A program made the translations under genes and the position numbers. From Lachnospiraceae bacterium (GTDB taxonomy: Bacteria; Bacillota; Clostridia; Lachnospirales; Lachnospiraceae), in assembly GCA_022791975.1 (NCBI GenBank), contig JAAWAC010000039.1, positions 1-40,652 on the forward strand: a stretch of 40,652 nt of DNA, written 5' to 3'. Shown piece by piece: positions 1 to 8,396 of the stretch. The notes beneath the pieces were generated by a model. The model was not told the DNA's origin and searched no databases. It saw only the letters and a list, made by a program, of their open reading frames with translations. Numbering within the stretch: position 1 is the stretch's first letter; each line of letters begins with the position of its first letter.

Positions 1-165
1 CGATCCGGTCCAAAAATCACTACTAGCAATTTCTTTCCCGTTTTACTGCTTTTAGGTCGCTTATTCTCATAAGCTACGCTTGAATAAAATTCTTTTGAAT
101 TTTCAAGGTTTTTCACTGTTTAGTTATCAAGGTTCGTTGTTATTGCGCTCACACGCAACTTCTAT
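1..165 (-). other. Probable rRNA operon leader (16S gene outside the window)
   Basis: Read on the minus strand, this stretch follows two consensus promoters and has no convincing gene. It contains a hairpin-capable segment (GTTGCG...CGCAAT) and the string CCTTGATAACTAAACAGTG, which resembles the conserved antitermination/processing segment seen upstream of 16S or 23S rRNA genes in clostridia. I infer that it is the transcribed leader of an rRNA operon running leftwards, with the 16S gene beyond position 1. No rRNA sequence itself is visible here. The open frame on the plus strand (80-352) is low complexity and has no ribosome site. Confidence 0.6.
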
Positions 166-194
166 ATCTTATCACAGGCATTTCTATTTGTCAA
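166..194 (-). promoter_or_regulatory. Downstream tandem promoter (P2) of the leftward rRNA-type unit
   Basis: On the minus strand the -35 TTGACA (189-194) is separated by 17 bases from the -10 TAAGAT (166-171), which is preceded by TGA and so forms an extended -10. About 70 bases separate it from the upstream promoter. The tandem, near-consensus arrangement is typical of rRNA operons in Firmicutes. Confidence 0.75.
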
Positions 195-262
195 CAACTT
201 TTTTAATTATTTTTCGACTTTTTTTGAAATATCCTGTCCGCCCTTCGTTGACGGTGAAGCTT

Positions 263-291
263 ATTATAGCAGTTTTCAAAACAAATGTCAA
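263..291 (-). promoter_or_regulatory. Upstream tandem promoter (P1) of the leftward rRNA-type unit
   Basis: This is a perfect sigma-A consensus on the minus strand: TTGACA (286-291), a 17-base spacer, and TATAAT (263-268). Sequence upstream of the -35 is AT-rich (AAAATAATTC) and could act as an UP element. Strength and tandem layout both fit a stable-RNA promoter. Confidence 0.8.
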
Positions 292-418
292 GAATTATTT
301 TCCAAATTATTCTTGTTATTTTTCTGTATCCTCTGCCCCATCTCAATCATAAAGCAAACACTTTAAGACCTTTAAGCTTCTTCCTTTTGGGCATAAAAAA
401 ATATCTTCTGAAAGAAAG

Positions 419-506
419 CGGAGAAAGAGGGATTTGAACCCTCGCGCCGGTCACCCGACCTACACCCTTAGCAGGGGCGCCTCTTCAGCCTCTTGAGTAT
501 TTCTCC
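419..506 (-). tRNA. tRNA-Ser (anticodon GCU)
   Basis: Read on the minus strand, the 88-base sequence folds as a class II tRNA. The acceptor is GGAGAAA/TTTCTCC. The anticodon arm is CGCCC-CTGCTAA-GGGTG with anticodon GCT at 470-472. It has a long variable arm and a T arm GAGGG-TTCAAAT-CCCTC. The discriminator base is G, as expected for serine tRNAs. The 3' CCA is not encoded (CTT follows) and must be added by CCA-transferase. It reads AGC/AGU serine codons. It has its own promoter about 70 bases upstream and points in the same direction as the rRNA-type promoters. Confidence 0.96.
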
Positions 507-574
507 TGAATATCCTTCATAACGATATTTATTTTATCACAGTCCAATATATGGAATCCTGTGACGCAGAAATA

Positions 575-603
575 ATTTTACCAGATGTTAACTCTTTTGT
601 CAA
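575..603 (-). promoter_or_regulatory. Promoter of the tRNA-Ser gene
   Basis: On the minus strand TTGACA (598-603), a 17-base spacer and TAAAAT (575-580) lie about 70 bases upstream of the tRNA 5' end. No other minus-strand gene lies between, so this is the natural promoter of the tRNA. Confidence 0.75.
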
Positions 604-724
604 CTATTTTTCCATATTATTTATTAAATTATTTTTCCAATTCTTTACAGATTTAAACAATGGTCATTCTATAGACTTTGTTAGCATCTTACAACACTCC
701 CCTGGCATTTCACAGCATTTTCTA

Positions 725-753
725 TTGAAATAAAAAAACAGCTGATGTACAAT
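725..753 (+). promoter_or_regulatory. Promoter of the LytTR two-component operon
   Basis: TTGAAA (725-730), a 17-base spacer and TACAAT (748-753) lie just before the response regulator. The predicted transcript starts near 760, leaving a leader of about 20 bases that holds the GGGAGGAG ribosome site. The -10 overlaps the upstream ATG at 752, which argues against that ATG as the start. Auto-regulation by the LytTR protein is plausible, but I could not find a clear pair of LytTR direct repeats. Confidence 0.6.
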
Positions 754-781
754 GACAGCACAAAAAGTCAGGGAGGAGCCT

Positions 782-1486
782 ATGCAAAAAATTGCCATAT
801 GTGATGATGAATTAGCTATGTGTGAAGAGTTAAGACAAAAGCTAAACATTCTTTTTACCCAGTGGAAGCTTCCCTTTACCATTACTTGCTTTACGGATCC
901 CATAAAGCTTATGAATTCCCCCCTGCATTTTACCATGATTTTTCTGGATATTCAAATGCCCAAAATAAATGGCCTCAAGTTGGCAAACAAGCTGCGGGAA
1001 CAAAATTCTTTCTGTGCTTTGTTTTTTGTTACCATATCAAAAGATTATATGCTGGAGGCATTTGAACTGGAACCCATCGATTATCTGTGCAAGCCTGTCG
1101 ATATGAATCGCTTGGAGCGCTCTGTGAAACGTGCCCTGGCCCGCCAGGAGAACCAGTTGAGAAAAGCTCTGTTTGTTCAAACGGGAAATCATTGTTTTTC
1201 TGTGCGGCTTACTTCTATTTACTATTGCGAAATTATCAATCGTAAAATTTATCTGTACACCACAGAGGGGACTATAGATTATTACGGGAAAATCACAGAG
1301 CTGAGTAAACAGCTGGATCAACGCTTTTTTCGCTGTCACCGCAGTTATCTGGTAAATTTAGACTATTTATTGGAGTATTCCAACGGACAGATTACCTTGA
1401 CCAATGGCAGTCAAATTCCCTTATCCCGGCTGCGACACCAGGAATTTCTCCAGACAATGATGGAATATCTGACAAAGGAGGACTGA
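782..1486 (+). CDS. LytTR-family response regulator (AgrA/VirR-like)
   Basis: This 234-residue protein has two parts. A receiver domain (about 1-120) carries the acidic pair Asp8-Asp9, phospho-acceptor Asp56 in FLDIQMP and the conserved KP near 105. A LytTR DNA-binding domain follows (about 135-232; RFFRCHRSYLVNLDYL is typical). Proteins of this family bind paired direct repeats and are activated by GHKL kinases, often in peptide sensing. The start at 782 is chosen because GGGAGGAG precedes it and MQKIAICDDE is the canonical receiver beginning; the in-frame ATG at 752 falls in the promoter. The kinase gene begins 2 bases after the stop. Target genes cannot be told from this window. Confidence 0.9.
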   Translation: MQKIAICDDELAMCEELRQKLNILFTQWKLPFTITCFTDPIKLMNSPLHFTMIFLDIQMPKINGLKLANKLREQNSFCALFFVTISKDYMLEAFELEPIDYLCKPVDMNRLERSVKRALARQENQLRKALFVQTGNHCFSVRLTSIYYCEIINRKIYLYTTEGTIDYYGKITELSKQLDQRFFRCHRSYLVNLDYLLEYSNGQITLTNGSQIPLSRLRHQEFLQTMMEYLTKED

Positions 1487-1488
1487 TT

Positions 1489-2823
1489 TTGCAATTATGG
1501 ATCTCTAATTTTTTATTTTATATAATTCTTCCAGGCATGCTCTTTTATTTTTATTGCCGTTATGGCAAAAGCCGTTTTTCCCTGTACTGGGCCTGCCTTT
1601 ATGTGACAACCCAAACCTTTCTGCTCCGGCTGGAGACAGAAATGCACCTGCCAGGTGTTCTGGGATTGTTGATACAAATCTCTTTGTTAGCTCTTTTGGG
1701 ATACTTAGCACTTGGCAAAAAAACTTCTCTCACTCTTCCTGTATCCCTTTTTCATTCGATTTTAATTCATACTGTATACAGTGTCAGTCATGGAGCTGTG
1801 CAGCTCTTTTCCTTTTGGTTTATGGAAAAGCTTAGCAGACCTTTTTCACCTATCCAGGATATATTTTTTTATCTGGATGGAATTTCCTTATTTACTACCA
1901 TAGTTTTGACCATTTTTCTTCTAATATTAGTGCAAAAATATTTTTTCTTGGAAACGGACAGGCTTCATCGGCTACTTCTCTGCCTTTTTATGTTTCCCAC
2001 CCTTTTTATCTCCCTGGTAGAACAGACCATTGAAAACCGGATTTATGGAAATACCATTGAGTGGGATTATCAGCTTGGCATCATCTTTCCTCATATCCAG
2101 CACGGCGAAATGCTTTTTCTACAGCTATGCGCCTTTCTCTGTCTGTTTATTGTATTGTTACTCTGTCAAAAAATTCAAAAGGCTCTCAAAAGCCAGGAAT
2201 CACTTCGACTTCTGGAGCAACAAACTCATATCCAGGAAATTTATCTCAAAGAATCCCAGGCCCGCCTTACACAGACACGGGCGTTTCGCCATGATATCCA
2301 AAACCATCTGCTTGTATTGACCCAACTTTTGAAGAATGGACAAATAGACCAGGCCAGAGAATATATTTCTCTTCTGGAACCCACAGCAGCAGCTCTATCT
2401 TTTCCTATTCAAACTGGATTGCCAGCTGTGGATGCACTGCTTGGCAGCAAGCTTACCATGGCCTCCCAGGAAAAAATCTCTGTTCAATGTGAGCTTCAAA
2501 TTCCCTCCCACGCACAAATTTTGGATATTGATTGGTGTATTCTATTATCCAATGCCCTGGACAATGCCATTGCCGCCTGCCGCCAGGTTCCGGAGCAGGA
2601 ACGGAGCCTGCAAATACTGGGAAAGAAAAAAGGAAATTTCTATTTATTGTCCGTAAAAAATCGTTGCGACACCTGCCTAAAAAAACTCCCAGCCTATGGA
2701 ACAGGCATGACCAATATGCAAACTACAGCAGAAAAATACGGAGGTACTCTTCATGTAAAAATAATCGAAGGCTGTTTCCATTTGGATATTCTGCTTGTTC
2801 TTTTTCAGAGCTCTCCTAAGTAA
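1489..2823 (+). CDS. GHKL-domain sensor histidine kinase (AgrC/CitS-like)
   Basis: This 444-residue membrane kinase has about six hydrophobic segments in residues 1-230. A coiled linker follows, then the dimerisation/phospho-acceptor segment FRHDIQNH with His268, the ATP-site N-box LLSNALDNA (Asn355) and a late glycine box YGTGMTNM. This is the HPK10-type layout of AgrC and related quorum- or peptide-sensing kinases. The start is TTG, set by AAGGAGG six bases upstream. It follows its response regulator by 2 bases, so the pair is translationally linked. No agrB-like peptidase or agrD-like precursor lies beside it, so the signal is unknown. The gene is head-on to replication. Confidence 0.88.
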   Translation: MQLWISNFLFYIILPGMLFYFYCRYGKSRFSLYWACLYVTTQTFLLRLETEMHLPGVLGLLIQISLLALLGYLALGKKTSLTLPVSLFHSILIHTVYSVSHGAVQLFSFWFMEKLSRPFSPIQDIFFYLDGISLFTTIVLTIFLLILVQKYFFLETDRLHRLLLCLFMFPTLFISLVEQTIENRIYGNTIEWDYQLGIIFPHIQHGEMLFLQLCAFLCLFIVLLLCQKIQKALKSQESLRLLEQQTHIQEIYLKESQARLTQTRAFRHDIQNHLLVLTQLLKNGQIDQAREYISLLEPTAAALSFPIQTGLPAVDALLGSKLTMASQEKISVQCELQIPSHAQILDIDWCILLSNALDNAIAACRQVPEQERSLQILGKKKGNFYLLSVKNRCDTCLKKLPAYGTGMTNMQTTAEKYGGTLHVKIIEGCFHLDILLVLFQSSPK

Positions 2824-2907
2824 TTGTAAAATTTTACCATAATACAGCAGAAACACTTTCCTCTTCTGCAATTCACGACAGCTCTGACACATTTAGAGGT
2901 AAATCCA

Positions 2908-2937
2908 TTGAAAAGGATCTGCACGCTATATTATACT
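2908..2937 (+). promoter_or_regulatory. Putative promoter of the small coiled-coil gene
   Basis: TTGAAA (2908-2913), an 18-base spacer and TATACT (2932-2937) stand about 45 bases ahead of the start at 2984. An AAAGGAGG ribosome site lies in the leader. This suggests transcription separate from the kinase gene, which ends 160 bases upstream. No clear terminator separates them. Confidence 0.55.
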
Positions 2938-2983
2938 GAAAGAACCAATTTGACAATTCTATAAAAAAGGAGGAATATTTTGT

Positions 2984-3298
2984 ATGAATATTTCAGGAAT
3001 GAATCCTGGAGCAGGCACTCCAGATATAAGTGGTGGTCCCGCAAGTTCTGGTGAGAATCCCCGTCTTCGCTCTCTGGAACAAAAGCTTCAACAGCTGACA
3101 AAGGAAAAGAAGGAGGCCTTGGCCAATCAGGACACAGAAAAGGCAAAAGCCTTGGAAAAGGAAATTCAAAGTGTAAAGCAGCAGATCCAGGAATTAAAAG
3201 AGAAAGAAAAGAAAAAGAAGGAGAAAAAGGAAGAGGAGGGTGGCCAGAAACAGCCTGCGCAGCTTACCTCTGAACACATGCTGAATCGTCTGGCCTGA
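2984..3298 (+). CDS. Small charged coiled-coil protein of unknown function
   Basis: This 104-residue protein has a flexible Gly/Pro/Ser-rich N-terminus (about 1-25) and a long, very charged heptad region (about 28-85) dominated by Lys and Glu, with a Lys-only stretch near 78-84. A short tail ends in the hydrophobic segment HMLNRLA. There is no signal peptide or membrane segment. The layout resembles short FlxA-like coiled-coil proteins, but that match is from general appearance only. The AAAGGAGG site and the ATG at 2984 fit well. It converges with the next gene, whose stop lies 12 bases away on the other strand. Function is unknown. Confidence 0.7.
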   Translation: MNISGMNPGAGTPDISGGPASSGENPRLRSLEQKLQQLTKEKKEALANQDTEKAKALEKEIQSVKQQIQELKEKEKKKKEKKEEEGGQKQPAQLTSEHMLNRLA

Positions 3299-3310
3299 TT
3301 TTTTTATTTT

Positions 3311-4339
3311 TTATCTTTTTCGATTCCAGAATATTACTGCCAGACTGACAATCATCAGAAAATAAAAGCTGATTCCTCTGGTCACATATAAGGAAGGCAT
3401 TAAAAATGCTCCTGTAAATATTCCCTGAAAAATACTACGGTACATTAACTCTGTTATGCCCTGGGCGCCGGGTACAGGTAACATGTCTACAGCAATATAC
3501 ACGGAGGCCTGCAACAGCACTACTGTCAGCAGGTCTGCCCCCTCCAGGGCAAATCCCCGATAGATAATATAGGTGAGAAAAAACACGCTGCCTCTCTGTA
3601 TAAAGGTCAATAAAAGCACGGCTCCCATTCTCAACTTATGTGTCCACAAAAATCCCACTGCATTCTGATAATTATCAATAAATCCATCAATCTTTTCTTC
3701 TCGTTTTTGGGAAGGCTTCAAAATTTTTAGCAAAATCAGAAGACCTTCCACTACACGAATAATGTGCTTCATCCAATTCGGCGCAAACATCACAGCCAAT
3801 AGAGCTGCTACCAAAAGCGTATTTAAAGTTAGTCCCAACAAATACAAAGGATAGTATCCCTCCAAATAAAGTTGAAGAGGTTCATTCCAGAATATCAGAG
3901 CAGCTATTCCAATGATAACTAATACCAGCTTGTAAATCAACGCCACAGTCATTAAAATCACAGAACTATCTGACAGACTGTGACCATCCTTTTTCATATA
4001 ATACAGCTGCATAGGCTGACCCCCTGTAGCAGAAGGGGTTATTCCAGAATAAAAGAAACCAATAAAGGAATAGGAAATGCAGCGCCAAAAGCTTCCCCCT
4101 CCATCCAGAGAGCGAAGCAGATAATATATCATGCAGCCTTCAATACTAACAAAGAATAAGGCATTTAGTATGGCAATTCCCACATATATAAAGGGTAACT
4201 GGCTTAAAGCTGCCCATATTTTTTTTAAATCCTGCCCGTGAAAAACCATATAAAAGGAAAGCCCCATAACCAAAAAAAAGAAAGCCATATCCCCGATTCT
4301 TTTTTTCACCTGTTTATCCAATCCGCCTTTTTTAATCAT
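3311..4339 (-). CDS. Lysylphosphatidylglycerol-synthase-type integral membrane protein (YbhN/MprF N-domain family)
   Basis: This 342-residue polytopic protein has about eight hydrophobic segments. The central motif GITPSATGGQPMQLYYM is the signature of the LPG_synthase_TM family (Pfam PF03706), the membrane half of MprF and stand-alone YbhN proteins. In MprF this domain flips modified lipids; stand-alone members are presumed lipid flippases or lipid-modifying partners. No aminoacyl-transfer domain is attached. Translation is coupled to the upstream gene: its ATG overlaps the preceding TGA (ATGA), with GGGGGAGG as ribosome site. It is the last gene of a six-gene minus-strand run. The substrate lipid is not known. 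Confidence 0.85.
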   Translation of the reverse strand: MIKKGGLDKQVKKRIGDMAFFFLVMGLSFYMVFHGQDLKKIWAALSQLPFIYVGIAILNALFFVSIEGCMIYYLLRSLDGGGSFWRCISYSFIGFFYSGITPSATGGQPMQLYYMKKDGHSLSDSSVILMTVALIYKLVLVIIGIAALIFWNEPLQLYLEGYYPLYLLGLTLNTLLVAALLAVMFAPNWMKHIIRVVEGLLILLKILKPSQKREEKIDGFIDNYQNAVGFLWTHKLRMGAVLLLTFIQRGSVFFLTYIIYRGFALEGADLLTVVLLQASVYIAVDMLPVPGAQGITELMYRSIFQGIFTGAFLMPSLYVTRGISFYFLMIVSLAVIFWNRKR

Positions 4340-4908
4340 ATGCCTCCCCCGGTTCGTATTCTGTATCTTCCATAATGCATGTCTCCAGCTAAAAATTCTG
4401 CCAATGGTCCTTCAAATATTGTCCGTTTATTTGGATACTCATAGATATCCCTGGGCGTTACCAGAGAAAAATGCTTTTCTGATATTACAATTTCGTTCTC
4501 TTTTAACAGCCTGGCAATATAAGAAGAACAGGTATAATGGTTTTTCTGATAAAAAGGTACACCCAATACAATAAAGGGAAGACCTAAAACCGTATAATGG
4601 TAATGAAATCTCCTTTTGAAGTCTCTGCGCAAGGTTTTGCAAATTTGCTCCTTCTGCTCTTTGTTGCATGTCATTTCACAAATTTTATACTTTGCCGTAG
4701 GAAAAGCCCGGTAAATAGCTCTTTTATTTTCCCGCTCAAATCCTGCAAATATGGGAATCAATGGATTCCTTCGTCCCACACTGTATGCCTCTTCCAGCCT
4801 GGCATCCATAGAAAGTACCACGTGGATATACCGCTGTTTAATAAAATAGCGTATCAGGGAAGCAAAAAAACCAGGTGTGTCTACAAATGCCAAATATATA
4901 TGTTCCAT
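4336..4908 (-). CDS. Permuted papain-fold (YiiX/NlpC-P60-like) putative hydrolase or acyltransferase
   Basis: This is a 190-residue protein with no signal peptide. A histidine occurs early in a beta-strand context (YIHVVLSMD, His29) with acidic residues at 39-40. A cysteine starts a helix late in the chain (YTCSSYIARLL, Cys127). That His-before-Cys order is the hallmark of circularly permuted NlpC/P60-type enzymes (YiiX/YebB, LRAT-like), which cleave amide bonds or move acyl groups. The hydrophobic segment at about 107-120 could touch the membrane. The gene overlaps the flippase-like gene by 4 bases and follows the GT2 gene, so a role on a lipid or lipid-linked substrate is a reasonable inference. 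The start has AGAGGA upstream. Confidence 0.65.
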   Translation of the reverse strand: MEHIYLAFVDTPGFFASLIRYFIKQRYIHVVLSMDARLEEAYSVGRRNPLIPIFAGFERENKRAIYRAFPTAKYKICEMTCNKEQKEQICKTLRRDFKRRFHYHYTVLGLPFIVLGVPFYQKNHYTCSSYIARLLKENEIVISEKHFSLVTPRDIYEYPNKRTIFEGPLAEFLAGDMHYGRYRIRTGGGI

Positions 4909-4945
4909 CGCTTTTTCCTCTGTAGTTTTTTATAAATTATATTCA

Positions 4946-6004
4946 CTATTGAAACTGATAAATTCTTCTAGCTGCCCGGTATCCCTGAATCGTAAGGATA
5001 CTTCCCAGCTTTCCCGGCAAATAGGTAAGCCCGCTTAAGGTGGTATATTTTAACTTATAATAGATCATACGATCCTGTTTTCTCACAGTCTCCCACATAT
5101 TCTTCCGTTTTCTATAGGCTTCCTTAGTATTAATTAAAAGCAGATGAATAGACGAAATTGCCATCATAACAGATATATTTCGACACATATACTGGGCAAG
5201 CCTAGGATATCTCTCCTTTACCTCCTCTAAGTCCACACATTCGAATACAATTTTTGTTACTTTCAGCTGCTGGTCTATGCGACTCATAAGTACATGCTCA
5301 TTGACAGACTGATCCCCACGACCTAGATAATACTCATATAGATCCACATCCATATAATAAATGCTTTCCACCCAGGGAAGAGGCTGATAAGCGAAAATAT
5401 TGTCCACATAAAAGGTATGTTCCGGCAAAACAACTCCTGATCTTTGCAGTACAGCTGTTCGATAAACCAATGCATGCATAATCAAATACTGAGAAGGCCG
5501 AAACCGGCCAATTTCATTCCAGCTGCTGACCTGATAGGAAGGAAATACATTGCGGTAATGCATTACATGTCTGGTACCTTCGTCCAGATGATTATACACA
5601 TAATTAGTTATTAAGAGATCTGGCAAATTATGAGAATTTTCTACTATATTTTCATCATCTGCCTTTTCCTTATCACAAAATTCTTTGATTTTCTGAAGAA
5701 ATTTTTCATAGGCCTCTGGTTCCAACCAATCATCAGAGTCCACCACCTTAAAATACATTCCTGCTGCCAGCTGCAGTCCCATATTTACACCAGAACCATG
5801 ACCACCATTTTCCTTATGCACGACTTTCACAATATTATGATAGATGGCTTCATAGTAATCGGCGATATTTCCTGTTTCATCGGTGGAGCCATCATCCACT
5901 ATAATAATCTCCACATCCTCTCCTCCAGGAAGCAGTGAATCAATACAACGTCTCATATATTCCTGGGAATTATAGCAGGGAACCACAAATGTGATATACT
6001 TCAT
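4946..6004 (-). CDS. Family 2 glycosyltransferase
   Basis: This 352-residue protein has a GT-A fold. The N-terminal strand ITFVVPCYN and VDDGSTD (about 37-43) form the nucleotide-sugar site, and VDSDDW (about 88-93) holds the metal-binding DxD. The second half is basic with no obvious membrane span and probably sits on the inner membrane face. Members transfer sugars to lipid or polymer acceptors in the envelope; the donor and acceptor cannot be predicted. GAAAGGA lies upstream of the ATG. A 140-base gap separates it from plsC, the largest in this cluster, so an internal promoter is possible (TATACT near 6078 on the minus strand) but its -35 is poor. Confidence 0.9.
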   Translation of the reverse strand: MKYITFVVPCYNSQEYMRRCIDSLLPGGEDVEIIIVDDGSTDETGNIADYYEAIYHNIVKVVHKENGGHGSGVNMGLQLAAGMYFKVVDSDDWLEPEAYEKFLQKIKEFCDKEKADDENIVENSHNLPDLLITNYVYNHLDEGTRHVMHYRNVFPSYQVSSWNEIGRFRPSQYLIMHALVYRTAVLQRSGVVLPEHTFYVDNIFAYQPLPWVESIYYMDVDLYEYYLGRGDQSVNEHVLMSRIDQQLKVTKIVFECVDLEEVKERYPRLAQYMCRNISVMMAISSIHLLLINTKEAYRKRKNMWETVRKQDRMIYYKLKYTTLSGLTYLPGKLGSILTIQGYRAARRIYQFQ

Positions 6005-6144
6005 TGCTAAGCAAATCCTTTCTGATATTCAAATCCGGTTAGATTATTTCTTCTGAATTTTTATAAACTAGAGTATACCGAAGGAATCTAAATACCACAG
6101 GGATTTTTTCTTAATTCTTTCTAAAAATCTTCAATTTCTAACTA

Positions 6145-6855
6145 TTAACAAACTTTGGCGATGGTTGCTTCAATCTGCTCCTTTACCATCTGAGCGATCT
6201 CCGTGGACTTCATCTTTCCATAGATCTCATAGGTAATGGGAGGAAGAAAGTGTACCTGTACGGTTACAGGAGAAATGGAGTTGGTGTCAAATGGTTTAAA
6301 GGAATCCACCATTGCAACTGGCACTATAGGGCACCTGGCATACATAGCACTTTTAAAGCTTCCCCCCTTAAAATCCAAAAGCTGATTTCCCTGTTTGGAT
6401 CTGGTTCCCTCCGGAAATATCACATAGGCCTTGCCTTCTTTTACTTGGTCGGAAACCTCTTTGATGATCCGCATATTCTGTCTCACATCACTTCTATCCA
6501 TAAATTTCGCTTTTAATATTTGAAACACCTGTTTGAGAAACAAGGTATTTTCCACCTCTACTTTGGCCACTGGAGAAAATATCCTGTCACTGGCCTCAAT
6601 AATAGCCAGCACATCAAACAATCCCTGATGATTGGGAAAGAAAATAAATCCTCCCTCCCGAGGAATATTTTTCTGTCCATAGGATGCTATTTTTACCCTT
6701 CCCCCCTTATTTGCATGGAGGGTAATTTTTTTAATCAGAGCATATCTCTTTTCTTCTTCTATGCTGTCAGCATGCTTTGCATAATAACACAGCTGCCACC
6801 ACCAGTAGGGTACAAAAGGCAAGTTATAGAGTACCATCAATATTATCCGTTTCAT
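6145..6855 (-). CDS. plsC: 1-acyl-sn-glycerol-3-phosphate acyltransferase (PlsC family)
   Basis: This 236-residue protein makes phosphatidic acid by acylating lysophosphatidate in membrane phospholipid synthesis. The catalytic HX4D motif is NHQGLFD (His76, Asp81) and the phosphate-binding motif is FPEGTRS (147-153). An amphipathic, aromatic N-terminus (residues 5-25) probably anchors it. Length is normal for the family. The start lies inside the end of the upstream membrane-protein gene (32-base overlap, different frame), with AAAGGAAG upstream. Its place among glycosyltransferases suggests it could supply or remodel the lipid anchor of a glycolipid, but a housekeeping role is equally possible. 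Confidence 0.88.
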   Translation of the reverse strand: MKRIILMVLYNLPFVPYWWWQLCYYAKHADSIEEEKRYALIKKITLHANKGGRVKIASYGQKNIPREGGFIFFPNHQGLFDVLAIIEASDRIFSPVAKVEVENTLFLKQVFQILKAKFMDRSDVRQNMRIIKEVSDQVKEGKAYVIFPEGTRSKQGNQLLDFKGGSFKSAMYARCPIVPVAMVDSFKPFDTNSISPVTVQVHFLPPITYEIYGKMKSTEIAQMVKEQIEATIAKVC

Positions 6856-8377
6856 GTAATTTTCTTCCTTTCATCCGTTTTTCATGGTAAATCGCCAGCG
6901 CCTGTTCATATCCCACCGCTCCGTAGGGGATCATAAGAATAAAATAGGGAAGGATAAACCGGGCCTTAGCCTCCCACAAAATGTGAAAGAAAAATCCTCC
7001 CAGTATGATAATAGCCAGTAGCAGCTGTTCCAGTGTAAATTTCTTTCTGTAAAAATAGATTCCCATTCCTGCACCTGCAAATACAATCCACTGATATTCA
7101 TCTGCAAAGTTCAAAAAGATCTGATGCAGCTGTCCCTCATACAGGCTTTGTACCGGCCAGGAGAGAGAAGCATCATGAGAATTTTCAAAATGACTGATCC
7201 ACAGACATTCATAGGTAGGATTATTCCACTGTGAGACAATCTTTTTGTAATAAAATTTCAAAGCATAGGCCGGATTCTTTAGAAATGAATTGATGGAATC
7301 TCTTATATCTTGTGCTGCGATTTCTGCACATAATTCCACATCCTCCTGATTGTCCCAAAAAGTACCTAAAATATAACCGTTATACCACCCCTCTGCCATC
7401 TGCCCTTCTTGCATTCCCATGGCTATATGCATAAGAGGAGAAACTCCGTTTCCGATTTCATAACCACTGCGAATTTCATATTGCTTTTTAATTCCTTTAT
7501 CAAGGACAGTCACAGACAAAAAGCAAAGAACAATTAACAAAATATAGGAATATTTTTTCAGTTCCAGTCCTTTAAGCAATAAATACAGGGTAATGGCAAT
7601 GACAACAATCAAATTATTTTGTTTTAGCACCACTGCAACTCCCAGGGAAACAACCGTTAAGGCGCCCTGCCAAATTTTACCCTCCCTTGTAAAACGGATA
7701 CACCCATAGACAGCAAGCAAAGCCAACGGCGCTGCCGGAAGCTCCCCATAAATCAGTGTCACATAAAAAAGATAGGGAAGACAGCCAAATAAAAGGAGAA
7801 GAACAAGATTTGTTATCCGTTTATTTTCGAATATAAGTTCTGTTATCTTATAAAGCATATAAAATTCCACACAGGCAAAAACCACATTCAAAGCTTCCAC
7901 AACTGAATATGAAAAGGGACCAAACACACGAAACAACATCTCCAAATATGCCACATATCCTATCTGCTGGGGATAAATTTGCAGATATTTTCCTGGATTG
8001 AGATAATAATACTCTCCCCGCATAAAGTCCGCTGCACAGTCTGCTACCTGAAACTGATCTCCTGTGGGCACCGTGTGAGAAACAATGGACCAGATCCCGC
8101 CAAACACAGCTCCATAGCAGAGAAGAATCACACAAAGCTTTTTGCTGGGCAGTCTCTCCAAAATTTCCTTTCTTTCTGCCTGAAAGAGAAGAAAAAGTAC
8201 AAAGACAAGGGTTATAAGATGCAGAGAAATGGAATCCCATTTATAATAGGTGGTTTCCAGATACGTCTTATCAAAATAAGCAGTGGAAAAAAAGGAAACC
8301 ACCGCTAAAAAAGTATAGACTATCAGTGAAATATAAATAACAATTCCTTTATTAAATCCCAAAAGCTTTTCTTTCAT
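6824..8377 (-). CDS. Polytopic membrane protein, GT-C glycosyltransferase-like
   Basis: This 517-residue protein has an N-terminal membrane span, then an extracellular-type loop with an acidic motif (VPTGDQFQVAD, about 123-133) and about ten further spans. The shape is first span, acidic first loop, many helices, then a soluble loop (about 300-410) before the last spans. It fits the GT-C superfamily (ArnT/PMT/GT39-like enzymes), which use polyprenyl-phosphate sugars outside the membrane. I cannot identify the exact family. It starts 19 bases after the larger membrane gene and overlaps plsC by 32 bases, so the three are probably one transcript. The start has TTGGAGA upstream. Confidence 0.65.
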   Translation of the reverse strand: MKEKLLGFNKGIVIYISLIVYTFLAVVSFFSTAYFDKTYLETTYYKWDSISLHLITLVFVLFLLFQAERKEILERLPSKKLCVILLCYGAVFGGIWSIVSHTVPTGDQFQVADCAADFMRGEYYYLNPGKYLQIYPQQIGYVAYLEMLFRVFGPFSYSVVEALNVVFACVEFYMLYKITELIFENKRITNLVLLLLFGCLPYLFYVTLIYGELPAAPLALLAVYGCIRFTREGKIWQGALTVVSLGVAVVLKQNNLIVVIAITLYLLLKGLELKKYSYILLIVLCFLSVTVLDKGIKKQYEIRSGYEIGNGVSPLMHIAMGMQEGQMAEGWYNGYILGTFWDNQEDVELCAEIAAQDIRDSINSFLKNPAYALKFYYKKIVSQWNNPTYECLWISHFENSHDASLSWPVQSLYEGQLHQIFLNFADEYQWIVFAGAGMGIYFYRKKFTLEQLLLAIIILGGFFFHILWEAKARFILPYFILMIPYGAVGYEQALAIYHEKRMKGRKLHETDNIDGTL

Positions 8378-8396
8378 GATGAATCTCCAATATTCC

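Noticed and set aside
80..352. 90-codon plus-strand frame at the left edge
   Set aside because: It runs antisense through two consensus stable-RNA promoters, has no ribosome site and biased low-complexity composition.
2826..2837. GTAAAATTTTAC palindrome after the kinase gene as a terminator
   Set aside because: AT-only stem with no loop or T tract; too weak to claim termination.
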